Assembly: GCA_027063325.1 (NCBI GenBank)
Contig: JAMOSA010000224.1
Location: 1-7,484, forward strand
Direction of reading: 5' to 3'
Length of the DNA: 7,484 nt
From: Campylobacteraceae bacterium
GTDB lineage: Bacteria > Campylobacterota > Campylobacteria > Campylobacterales > Sulfurovaceae
Shown here one piece after another: positions 1-6,169 of this stretch; the first letter of the stretch is position 1, and every line of letters begins with the position of its first letter. The notes beneath the pieces are model-generated. The model was not told where the DNA came from and did no database searches. It was given only the letters and a program-made list of their open reading frames with translations. The position numbers were made by a program, and so were the translations under genes.

Positions 1-11
1 AAAGGATAAAT

Positions 12-599
12 ATGAAGTGGAGTCTAAATTTGAGATTGTGGCACTGGATAAATGCTTTTGTAGTATTAGGTTTGCTTGGAACTGTATTTTTGAGAAAAAC
101 TTTTCTTAGTTGGAGAACAAACAGTGAACTTATTATGCAAAAACTCTCTGAGTATGGTATAGATATTACTGCGGAACAGGCAAAAGCTATAGCCAAAGCG
201 ATAAGAGCTCCTATGTGGGATTGGCATATTATTTTGGGTTATGCTTTGGCAGTTTTGATTATTTGGAGAGTTGCACTCTTTTTTACAGATAGTGGCAAAA
301 GAAATTATGTATCATTCAGTAAAGCTTCACTGCATAAAAAATTGGTAAAAATAGGATATATTGTACTTTATATTGTTATAGCATTTATGGCAATCAGTGG
401 TCTTGTAATACACTTTTATGATGTAATAGGTATCAGTAAAGATACAGCTCATGATATTAAAGAGGCTCATGAAGCAGTATATAACTTTATATTGCTATTT
501 GTTCCTCTTCATATTATTGGAGTAGTTGTAGCTGATGCTACTGATGAGAGAGGAATTATATCTGATATGATAAATGGTGGAGATAATAAGAAAGATTGA
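12..599 (+). CDS. Cytochrome b561-family di-heme membrane protein
   Basis: Predicted inner-membrane cytochrome b of 195 residues that would pass electrons between the quinone pool and a partner redox protein. Four hydrophobic segments lie at about residues 10-27, 72-91, 114-134 and 154-175. Histidines at 11 (in LWHW), 72 (in WDWH), 153 and 167 match the four axial ligands of bacterial cytochrome b561. The last two are 14 residues apart, as in E. coli CybB. An insert of about 40 polar residues (30-70) separates the first two membrane segments, longer than in CybB and more like the hydrogenase/cytochrome c-linked b-type subunits. AAGGA at 3-7 supports the ATG at 12. The gene starts at the window edge, so its partner is probably encoded upstream and out of view. 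The family is clear from the sequence; the redox partner is unknown. Confidence 0.85.
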   Translation: MKWSLNLRLWHWINAFVVLGLLGTVFLRKTFLSWRTNSELIMQKLSEYGIDITAEQAKAIAKAIRAPMWDWHIILGYALAVLIIWRVALFFTDSGKRNYVSFSKASLHKKLVKIGYIVLYIVIAFMAISGLVIHFYDVIGISKDTAHDIKEAHEAVYNFILLFVPLHIIGVVVADATDERGIISDMINGGDNKKD

Positions 600-614
600 T
601 TATATAAGAAATTC

Positions 615-657
615 ACTTTAGTCCCATTCAAAAATATTTTATTGAAAGGGCTAAAGT
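615..657. terminator. Hairpin between convergent genes, possible bidirectional terminator
   Basis: An imperfect inverted repeat follows the cytochrome gene. ACTTTAG and CCC and TTCAA (615-631) pair with TTGAA, GGG and CTAAAGT (642-657), with one bulged T (622), one A-A mismatch (626/647) and a 10-base AT loop. No strong T-run follows on the + strand. On the - strand the bases after the stem read GAATTTCTT, so it may also serve the leftward purine operon. The rest of 600-752 is AT-rich with no gene or other structure I can support. Confidence 0.5.
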
Positions 658-752
658 TTCACCTCCTAGTATAAATTTTTACTAACATTATTATGCTTTA
701 GATGTGTAGAGTTGTTAATATGAATTATAATGAAATATCTATACCTCTTTAT

Positions 753-1208
753 TTAATCTATCTTAGGATCAATTTCCCACAAGAAATCTATCCATACTTT
801 AGCCTCTTTTAGTGTAAAGTCTGGCATTACCAATGTATTAGGTTTGTAAAATATGGTAGCTATTTTATATTCAATATCTGGATATTTCTCTTTGAGTATC
901 TTTAAAACTTCTCTTAGAGTCTCTCCACTATCTGATATATCATCTATAATCAAGACTTTTTTGGCATCTGATAGATTTGGGATATTAAATATATTGAATG
1001 TATCTAGCTTTTTTGTGCCATCATAGTGTATAGAGTTTAGTACAAACACTCTATTGGTATGGAGTGCTTCAGCCATAAAGTGAGCCAGAGTCAAACCTCC
1101 TCTTGCAATTGAGAGCAGAGTATCTGGTTTGTACTCTGTAGCAACTACTTTTGTAAGCTCTTTTGCATCTTTTAAAAACTCATCATATCCATAGTAGTAT
1201 TTTTCCAT
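753..1208 (-). CDS. gpt: Guanine/xanthine/hypoxanthine phosphoribosyltransferase, Gpt-like
   Basis: Cytoplasmic type I phosphoribosyltransferase of 151 residues that joins a 6-oxopurine base to PRPP, giving GMP, XMP or IMP and pyrophosphate. The PRPP-binding motif is residues 85-98, VLIIDDISDSGETL, with the adjacent acidic pair D89-D90. The RGG loop at 36-38 is the usual pyrophosphate-binding region. WIDFLWE near the C-terminus (139-145) parallels the WIEQPWD purine-contacting segment of E. coli Gpt. Length and overall pattern resemble the Helicobacter pylori Gpt protein as I remember it. It lies 16 bases after the purine permease on the same strand, and its AAAAGGA ribosome site overlaps the permease stop, so it is probably co-transcribed and translationally coupled. 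The class is clear; the exact base preference (guanine, xanthine or hypoxanthine) is inferred. Confidence 0.85.
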   Translation of the reverse strand: MEKYYYGYDEFLKDAKELTKVVATEYKPDTLLSIARGGLTLAHFMAEALHTNRVFVLNSIHYDGTKKLDTFNIFNIPNLSDAKKVLIIDDISDSGETLREVLKILKEKYPDIEYKIATIFYKPNTLVMPDFTLKEAKVWIDFLWEIDPKID

Positions 1209-1224
1209 ATTGTTTTATATCCTT

Positions 1225-2523
1225 TTAGTGTAGTATAAATACAATCAAGCCAATTGCAGTAATTACATATGTACCTATTGTCAAATCCTGCCATTTTCCC
1301 AAAACCATCTTTAGTAGAGTAAAAAGGATAAATCCAGCTGCTAGACCGTTTGTAATAGAAAATGTCAAAGGCATTAGCATAACTGTCAAAAATACACTCG
1401 ATTGTATAGCAATATCACTGGTTTGGAAATCTATTTTCCCGAGTTCAGTAAACATCAATATACCAACAACAACCAATACAGGATATATTGCTGGATCTGG
1501 AATAGCTTTAAAAAGTGGTAACATAAATAGTGTCAATATAAAAAAGAGTCCTGTAAATACAGCAGTAAGACCAGTTCTTCCACCCTCTTCAACACCACTT
1601 GCTGACTCTATAAAAGATGTGGTAGTTGATACCCCAAGCAAAGATCCTGTAACTGTAGCTACAGCATCAGCTTCTAGTGTCTTTTCCAATGCAATATCAT
1701 CTTTATCCTTTTGGAACAGACCGGCCCTTGCTCCAACAGCTGTCAGGGTACCAAGAGAATCAAACATATCTGTTACCAAAAATGTAATAATTACAGGCAG
1801 TAGTGAAAGTGATAGAGCAGAGATTATATCAAGATGAAATGCAATAGGAGTAATTGAAGCTGGCATACTCAAAAAACTATCAGGCAGTTTACCTATACCA
1901 AAAAACCAGCCAACAATTGCTGTAATAAAGATTCCTAATATAAAAGCACCCTTTATTTTGTATGTATATAAAATCAATGTTACAAATAGACCAAATATTC
2001 CAAGCATTACAGATGGCTCCTGAATATGACCAAGTGATACCAATGTAGCCTTGTCTGCAACTATGATACCCAACTGCTTTAGACCAATAAATGCTATAAA
2101 TGCACCAATACCAGCACTTATTGCTCTTCTAAGCTCCATAGGTATAGAGTGAATTACCCATACTCTAAAGTTGGTAAATGAAAGTGCTACAAATATAATA
2201 CCAGATATAAATACAATACCAAGTGCAGTTTGCCATGGTATCTTCATTCCCAATACTAACCCATAACTAAAATAAGCATTTAGACCCATACCTACACTCA
2301 TAGCAACAGGAGTATTACTCCATATGCCATTAAATATAGTAGCAAGTATTGTAATAAGAGCTGTTGCAGTAATTACCGCATCCATTGGCATACCTGCATC
2401 TGCTAAAATAAAACCATTTACCGGAACAATATACACCATTGTCAAAAATGTAGTAAAACCTGCCAAAAATTCAGTTTTTACATCTGTACCAAATAGATCC
2501 ATTTTAAATCGCGATAACATCAT
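1225..2523 (-). CDS. AzgA-type (NCS2) purine base permease
   Basis: Inner-membrane purine base:H+ symporter of 432 residues, of the adenine/guanine/hypoxanthine group (E. coli GhxP/GhxQ/PurP, Bacillus PbuG/PbuO). Diagnostic segments are GMGLNAYFSY (78-87), SAGIGAFIAFIGLK (136-149), the TDMFDSLGTLTAVGARAG stretch (251-268) and GVSTTTSFIES (297-307), followed by GVEEGGRTGLT (310-320). Hydrophobic segments run throughout and fit the 14-helix fold. Length is slightly below the roughly 445-455 of the E. coli relatives, and no domain is missing. Two ATG codons are adjacent (2521-2523 and 2518-2520); the AAAGGA site at 2528-2533 is 4 bases from the first and 7 from the second, so the 431-residue form may be the real one. 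It is the first gene of the operon with the phosphoribosyltransferase. Which base it carries cannot be read from sequence; guanine or hypoxanthine fits the partner. Confidence 0.9.
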   Translation of the reverse strand: MMLSRFKMDLFGTDVKTEFLAGFTTFLTMVYIVPVNGFILADAGMPMDAVITATALITILATIFNGIWSNTPVAMSVGMGLNAYFSYGLVLGMKIPWQTALGIVFISGIIFVALSFTNFRVWVIHSIPMELRRAISAGIGAFIAFIGLKQLGIIVADKATLVSLGHIQEPSVMLGIFGLFVTLILYTYKIKGAFILGIFITAIVGWFFGIGKLPDSFLSMPASITPIAFHLDIISALSLSLLPVIITFLVTDMFDSLGTLTAVGARAGLFQKDKDDIALEKTLEADAVATVTGSLLGVSTTTSFIESASGVEEGGRTGLTAVFTGLFFILTLFMLPLFKAIPDPAIYPVLVVVGILMFTELGKIDFQTSDIAIQSSVFLTVMLMPLTFSITNGLAAGFILFTLLKMVLGKWQDLTIGTYVITAIGLIVFILH

Positions 2524-2527
2524 ATAA

Positions 2528-2533
2528 TCCTTT
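2528..2533 (-). promoter_or_regulatory. Ribosome binding site of the purine permease
   Basis: On the - strand this reads AAAGGA. The spacing is 4 bases to the first ATG and 7 to the second. The second start has the more usual distance, so the annotated N-terminus may be one residue too long. Confidence 0.55.
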
Positions 2534-2636
2534 GCAATTTTTCATATATACTACTTTAAGCAATAAGACTAATATAAATAGAGTTTAATATTAAGATACT
2601 AATAGTATATCGCAATAAAACATAAGAGAGTTTTAG

Positions 2637-2652
2637 TTATTATATATAATAA
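2637..2652. promoter_or_regulatory. Perfect 16-bp palindrome with back-to-back -10 hexamers (divergent promoter)
   Basis: TTATTATATATAATAA equals its own reverse complement. It holds a consensus TATAAT on the + strand (2645-2650), about 49 bases before the DUF3302 start, and the same hexamer on the - strand (2639-2644), about 115 bases before the permease start. T-rich sequence (TTTTAGTTATTATA) lies upstream of the + copy, in keeping with epsilonproteobacterial housekeeping promoters, which often lack a clear -35 box. The region is very AT-rich, so a chance match is possible. A smaller dyad, ATACT-AAT-AGTAT at 2596-2608, lies between this element and the permease. No riboswitch or RNA gene was seen in 2524-2699. 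Confidence 0.45.
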
Positions 2653-2689
2653 ATTTAATTTTAATTTGTTGTTTATCAATATCCAAAAG

Positions 2690-2694
2690 AGGAG
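2690..2694 (+). promoter_or_regulatory. Ribosome binding site that fixes the DUF3302 start at 2700
   Basis: AGAGGAG ends at 2694 and is 5 bases before the ATG at 2700. A longer reading frame could begin at GTG 2694, but that codon overlaps the ribosome site itself, so the ATG is preferred. Confidence 0.75.
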
Positions 2695-2699
2695 TGTCA

Positions 2700-3140
2700 A
2701 TGGCGTTAGCAGTAGATCCGCGTACATTAGATTATGTAGCATTGGGTGTATTTGTAACTATATCAATATTTTTGATATATTTGGTTATTTATATACACGA
2801 TATTCCATATGAGATAGCAAAGAAAAGAGAGCATCCACACCAAGATGCAATACATATAGCAGGGTGGGTAAGTCTGTTTCTGCTCCATACAATATGGCCA
2901 TTTTTATGGATTTGGGCATATCTGTATAAACCTGGTCAAGGTTGGGGAGTAGAGACAGTTCAGATAGAACCATCTCCGGAACTAAAAGGGCAGTTGAGAG
3001 CAATAGAAGAGCTTGAGAAGAAAGTAGAAAAGCTTGAAGCCAAGCTTGAAGCCAAAAGAGATGAACTTGAATCAAAAATAGAGTCCAAAGAGGCTGAGAT
3101 TGAAGAGTTTGACTCTAAAAACAGTACAAAGGAGCAGTAG
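2700..3140 (+). CDS. DUF3302 inner-membrane protein (YibI/YiaW-like) with coiled-coil tail
   Basis: Small membrane protein of 146 residues, first gene of a three-gene export operon. Two hydrophobic segments (about 11-32 and 54-76) flank a conserved charged stretch: IHDIPYEIAKKREHPHQDAI (32-51), followed by AGWVSLFLLHTIWPFLWIWA to residue 73. This is the signature of the DUF3302 family, whose E. coli members YibI and YiaW lie beside the fusion proteins YibH and YiaV. The basic K41-K42-R43 loop suggests that loop is cytoplasmic, so both ends would be periplasmic. Residues 95-141 are rich in Glu and Lys with hydrophobic residues at heptad spacing (I102, L105, V109, L112, L116, L123), predicting a coiled coil that looks longer than the tail of the E. 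coli proteins. Biochemical function is unknown; assembly with the next gene product is inferred. The stop is 2 bases before the next ATG. Confidence 0.82.
   Translation: MALAVDPRTLDYVALGVFVTISIFLIYLVIYIHDIPYEIAKKREHPHQDAIHIAGWVSLFLLHTIWPFLWIWAYLYKPGQGWGVETVQIEPSPELKGQLRAIEELEKKVEKLEAKLEAKRDELESKIESKEAEIEEFDSKNSTKEQ
3030..3053 (+). repeat. Tandem 12-bp repeat encoding KLEA-KLEA
   Basis: AAGCTTGAAGCC occurs twice without a mismatch, at 3030-3041 and 3042-3053, inside the coiled-coil part of the DUF3302 gene. Each copy encodes Lys-Leu-Glu-Ala. As the unit is a multiple of three, gain or loss of a copy would lengthen or shorten the helix without a frameshift. Confidence 0.8.
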
Positions 3141-3142
3141 TT

Positions 3143-4099
3143 ATGGAAACCCTAATGCTCCTAACCTATATTACATTTTGTTGGATAATATTTAAAGTAT
3201 TTAAGATACCAGTTAATAAGTGGTCTTTGACAACAGCAGTTCTTGGAGGTATGGTACTAATTGGCAGTATGCTAATGGGTATGGCATATTTTCATCCAGG
3301 TTCAAGAAGTGCAAGGATATATTTTGTAACTACTCCAATTGTATCTAATGTCAAGGGTAAAGTAATAGAAGTAGATGTAAAACCAAATGAGATGGTAAAA
3401 AAGGGTGATATATTATTCAAAATTGATCCTACACCATTTAAAGCTGAATATGATGCAATTAAATCTGAATTGGAGTTTGCAAAGCAAAGACTCAAAGATA
3501 CCAAAGCACTACTTGCTACAGCGGGTGGATCAAAATTTGATGTGCTTGAGTGGGAAAACAAAGTATTAACACTTGAAGCAAAACTAAGAAAAGCCAAATT
3601 TAGATTAGATAGTTGTATAGTAAGAGCACCCTCAGATGGTTTTGCTACCCATATTAGGCTTAGACCCGGTATGATGGCAGTAACTGTACCAATATTGGCT
3701 CCAATGACATTTGTGGATATAAACTCTATTGCTTTGATTGCAGGATTTGGACCAGAACCGTATCAAAATATCAAAAAAGGTGATCCGGCAGAGGTAATAT
3801 TTCCTTCAATTCCAGGTATGACATTCCAAGGTAAAGTAAAACAAGTCTTACCAGCTATGGCTGAGGGTGAACTTAGAGTAGATAGAACAATGTATTCACT
3901 CAATAGAGCTTTACCAGAAGGACAAATTCCAGTAATTATTGAACTTGATAAAAATATTACAAAACTTGGTTTACCTTTGGGCGTAGATGCAATAGCAGCA
4001 GTGTATGGAGCCAAAGAGGGCTTTTGGAGTCATGTTGCAATAATTAGAAAGATATTGCTTAGAATGATGAGTTGGCAATACTTCTTGAGATTCCACTAA
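3143..4099 (+). CDS. HlyD-family membrane fusion protein (YibH/YiaV type), short hairpin
   Basis: Periplasmic adaptor of 318 residues anchored in the inner membrane, expected to link an inner-membrane partner to the outer-membrane channel encoded next. Hydrophobic segments at about 3-20 and 29-50 surround KVFKIPVNKWSL, a pattern typical of E. coli YibH/YiaV. A lipoyl half-motif follows (65-95: VSNVKGKVIEVDVKPNEMVKKGDILFKIDP), then two short helices (about 98-126 and 131-156), the second lipoyl half (158-178: CIVRAPSDGFATHIRLRPG) and a beta-barrel region. The C-terminus, SHVAIIRKILLRMMSWQYF, matches that of YibH closely. The helical hairpin is about 60 residues and the whole protein is some 60 residues shorter than the roughly 378 of YibH. 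AAAGGAG (3128-3134) lies inside the end of the upstream gene, 8 bases from the ATG. No cleavable signal peptide is seen. The family is secure; the substrate is unknown. Confidence 0.88.
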   Translation: METLMLLTYITFCWIIFKVFKIPVNKWSLTTAVLGGMVLIGSMLMGMAYFHPGSRSARIYFVTTPIVSNVKGKVIEVDVKPNEMVKKGDILFKIDPTPFKAEYDAIKSELEFAKQRLKDTKALLATAGGSKFDVLEWENKVLTLEAKLRKAKFRLDSCIVRAPSDGFATHIRLRPGMMAVTVPILAPMTFVDINSIALIAGFGPEPYQNIKKGDPAEVIFPSIPGMTFQGKVKQVLPAMAEGELRVDRTMYSLNRALPEGQIPVIIELDKNITKLGLPLGVDAIAAVYGAKEGFWSHVAIIRKILLRMMSWQYFLRFH

Positions 4100-4114
4100 T
4101 TATGAGGGTAGATT

Positions 4115-5473
4115 ATGATAAAAAGTAGTAGAGTTGCAATATCTTTGATAGTTGCTTTGGTTCTTGGTGGATGTGCAAGTAGTGTAGCTACCCACCAACA
4201 GGCTGTAAGTGTTGTAGATGGTGTAGTAAAAGTACCCAAAAAGTATAGAAGCAGCTTTTTGGGTGGTGAAGTTCAAGATGGCTGGATCAAAAGATTTGGG
4301 GATTCAAAGTTAAACTATTTGGTTAAAGAGGCCCAAAAGAGAAATCCAGATTTAGAGATAGCAGCATCAAAAGTTGAAAGAGCAATTGCCAATATGCAAA
4401 TAACTCATAGTGGTATGATCCCTCATCTTGATCTAAAGGGTAACTATTCATATAGAAGTTGGGAAGCATCTAAGCATCATGACAAAGGTGATATTTCTCT
4501 CTCTCTCAATTGGGAACCTGATTTATGGGGCAGGGTAGCAAATGAATTACAGAGTAACAGTGACTATACTGTTGCTACCATGGCAGATTTTGCATGGGCT
4601 AGACAGGTACTCTCAGCCAATGTTGCAAGAGCATGGTTTTTGTTAAATGCTGATAATGCAATTTATAGATTTAATAAAGAGGTAGTAAGAATACAAACTG
4701 AAGCTAGAGATATTCTCAAAAAAAGAGCTAAAATTGGTCAAGGTAATCTTAGAGATGTGCATTTGATCAGTGGTATGTTGGCTGAAGCTTTAGACTCTGC
4801 CCAAGCTGCAAAGATTGCAAAAGAGAGTGATATTAGAGCATTAGAGGTATTAGTAGGTAGGTATCCAGCCACCAAAATCAAACCAAGAAGATTAAGTAAT
4901 ATTTCACCAATGCCAAAGAGTGGAGTACCTTTGGATCTTTTGAACAGAAGAGCAGATATTATAGCTGCTAGATACAAAGTAGCATCTGCATTTCATAATC
5001 TAAAAGCAACAGAACTTTTAAAGTTGCCAAGAATTGATATTAGTGTTAATGCTGGTGAAGATATAGTTCAACATACAATGGCAAAATTGATAGGTGGACT
5101 CTTTATGCCTATATTTGATGCTGGAAAAATAGATGCAATGGTAGCAAAAGCATCTTCAGACCAAAAAAGAGCAATTGCAGAGTATAAAAAAGTAGTATTA
5201 AGAGCCTTTAGAGAGGTCGAAGACTCTTTGGCAAAAGATAGACAGTTGTACCATAGATATAGATATGCTATTATGATGGTAAAAGAGTATAAAATGGCAT
5301 ATGATATGACATACAAAAATTATAAAATTGGTCAAGGTACACTTCTTGATGTACTAAATGTCCAAACCAAATGGATAAATGCAAAAATACTAAAGACTCA
5401 AATTCAAAAAGAGAGACTTATAAACAGAGTCAATTTATATTTAGCTCTTGGTGGAAACTACAAAAGAAAATAA
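4115..5473 (+). CDS. NodT-family outer-membrane efflux lipoprotein (TolC-like channel)
   Basis: Outer-membrane factor of 452 residues that would form a trimeric channel across the outer membrane and periplasm. The N-terminus has a lipoprotein signal, with basic residues, a hydrophobic stretch and the lipobox LGGC ending at Cys20; Ala21 and Ser22 fit outer-membrane sorting. Family marks are NWEPDLWGR (132-140), LLNRRADIIAARYKVASAFHNLKATELLKLP (275-305) and GGLFMPIFDAGK (327-338). The two OEP repeats show as KIGQGNLRDV (206-215) and KIGQGTLLDV (404-413). Length is at the low end of the family (about 460-490). It follows the fusion protein by 15 bases with a weak GAGGG site, and a hairpin follows the stop, so it is the last gene of the operon. 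The exported substrate cannot be inferred. Confidence 0.92.
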   Translation: MIKSSRVAISLIVALVLGGCASSVATHQQAVSVVDGVVKVPKKYRSSFLGGEVQDGWIKRFGDSKLNYLVKEAQKRNPDLEIAASKVERAIANMQITHSGMIPHLDLKGNYSYRSWEASKHHDKGDISLSLNWEPDLWGRVANELQSNSDYTVATMADFAWARQVLSANVARAWFLLNADNAIYRFNKEVVRIQTEARDILKKRAKIGQGNLRDVHLISGMLAEALDSAQAAKIAKESDIRALEVLVGRYPATKIKPRRLSNISPMPKSGVPLDLLNRRADIIAARYKVASAFHNLKATELLKLPRIDISVNAGEDIVQHTMAKLIGGLFMPIFDAGKIDAMVAKASSDQKRAIAEYKKVVLRAFREVEDSLAKDRQLYHRYRYAIMMVKEYKMAYDMTYKNYKIGQGTLLDVLNVQTKWINAKILKTQIQKERLINRVNLYLALGGNYKRK

Positions 5474-5483
5474 AACTCCAAAA

Positions 5484-5515
5484 TAGTATTTAATCTGTTA
5501 TCAGATTAGATACTA
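5484..5515 (+). terminator. Hairpin after the export operon, probable intrinsic terminator
   Basis: A 14-bp stem (5484-5497 with 5502-5515, including one G-U pair) closes a TTAT loop. It starts 11 bases after the stop of the outer-membrane channel and is followed by AA, C and a short run of four T. The stem is AT-rich, so termination may be partial. It is also only 40 bases before the cupin start, so an operator or attenuator role is possible. Confidence 0.55.
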
Positions 5516-5554
5516 AACTTTTACAAATACGAAATCTAATATTAAGGATAATCT

Positions 5555-5845
5555 ATGGCAAAAGTGATAGATACAGGCATCACTGATGAACAAGAGATTA
5601 TAGATATACTTACAAAAGAGGGATACTTTAATATCTTTAAGTGGTGTGATGAAAAAGATAAAATATATCCACTTCACAAACATCAATATAATGAAGTTAG
5701 GTGGATAATTAGTGGTAAACTTCAAATTGATGAGGGTGATAGCAGTATATTGTTAAAAGCTGGAGATAGAATGGAATCAAAGGCAAATACACCTCACAGT
5801 GCTTATGCTAGAACTGATGTTTGTTATATTTGTGGTAGCAAATAG
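5555..5845 (+). CDS. Small single-domain cupin protein
   Basis: Cytoplasmic protein of 96 residues with a cupin barrel. Motif 1 is IYPLHKHQYNEVRWIISG (37-54), giving metal ligands His41, His43 and Glu47, with Gly54 at the usual distance. Motif 2 is GDRMESKANTPH (70-81), giving His81 as the fourth ligand, preceded by Pro80. So a bound divalent metal is likely. The protein ends in CYICGSK, with a Cys-X-X-Cys pair (90, 93) just before the end. No signal peptide. AAGGA (5544-5548) is 6 bases before the ATG. The stop codon directly abuts the ATG of the next gene. Single-domain cupins act as small enzymes, sensors or sugar/metabolite binders, and the sequence does not say which. Confidence 0.8.
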   Translation: MAKVIDTGITDEQEIIDILTKEGYFNIFKWCDEKDKIYPLHKHQYNEVRWIISGKLQIDEGDSSILLKAGDRMESKANTPHSAYARTDVCYICGSK

Positions 5846-6169
5846 ATGAAAAATAAAAAGCCAAAGCCATTGGATAGTAATAAAAAGAGAGTAGAGAAAA
5901 TAAAGTTATATTGGAGAGTTTTATTAGATGAACTCAAAGATGGTCTTCATCAAGAGTGGAGAGAGACAGGTGATATTCCAAAACATATAAAAAATAGAAA
6001 TTTCAAAGATGTTATTGTTCAAATTACAGATATATTTAGAATGATATTTATTACAATTCTTTGGATACTACCAGGTGGTGCAATATTGAGCGGTTTTATA
6101 GTGAAGCTATTTAAAGGTATAAGACCAAGTGCTTTTAGAGAGAAAGATAAGGAGTTAAAAGATGAATAG
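5846..6169 (+). CDS. Small membrane protein with LETM1-like LPGG...PSAFR motif
   Basis: Uncharacterised protein of 107 residues. A basic, polar N-terminus (1-20, rich in Lys) leads to an amphipathic stretch (YWRVLLDELKDGLHQEW, 22-38), then one hydrophobic segment (about 64-88) containing LPGGAILSGFIVKLF, followed by PSAFREKDK (94-102). The LPGG, lysine and PSAFR spacing resembles the membrane part of LETM1-like proteins, known from mitochondrial cation/H+ exchange and from longer bacterial proteins. Only that short segment is present here, so ion transport is not implied. By the positive-inside rule the lysine-rich N-terminus is likely cytoplasmic. The ATG directly follows the cupin stop with no good ribosome site, suggesting coupled translation, and the end overlaps aroE by 8 bases. 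The gene is real by its position; its function is unknown. Confidence 0.75.
   Translation: MKNKKPKPLDSNKKRVEKIKLYWRVLLDELKDGLHQEWRETGDIPKHIKNRNFKDVIVQITDIFRMIFITILWILPGGAILSGFIVKLFKGIRPSAFREKDKELKDE

Noticed and set aside
1619..1837. 72-residue open frame on the + strand
   Set aside because: Antisense of the conserved core of the purine permease, with no ribosome site or domain.
2324..2527. 67-residue open frame on the + strand
   Set aside because: Antisense of the permease N-terminal region; no independent support.
2524..2690. Purine riboswitch upstream of the permease
   Set aside because: No paired helices with the conserved junction sequences of a purine aptamer could be found, and such switches are not usual in this group.
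2694..2699. GTG start giving a DUF3302 protein two residues longer
   Set aside because: The GTG overlaps the AGGAG ribosome site, while the ATG at 2700 has a good 5-base spacing.
2785..3075. 96-residue open frame on the - strand across the DUF3302 gene
   Set aside because: It is the antisense of a well-supported gene; its leucine and serine runs come from reading the Glu/Lys-rich coiled coil backwards. It has no family pattern.
3292..4014. Open frames on the - strand inside the fusion protein gene
   Set aside because: Shadows of the fusion protein, which has full domain support on the + strand.
5513..5725. 70-residue open frame on the - strand over the cupin start
   Set aside because: It opposes a cupin with all metal ligands, is rich in Phe/Ile as antisense AT-rich sequence often is, and has no ribosome site.
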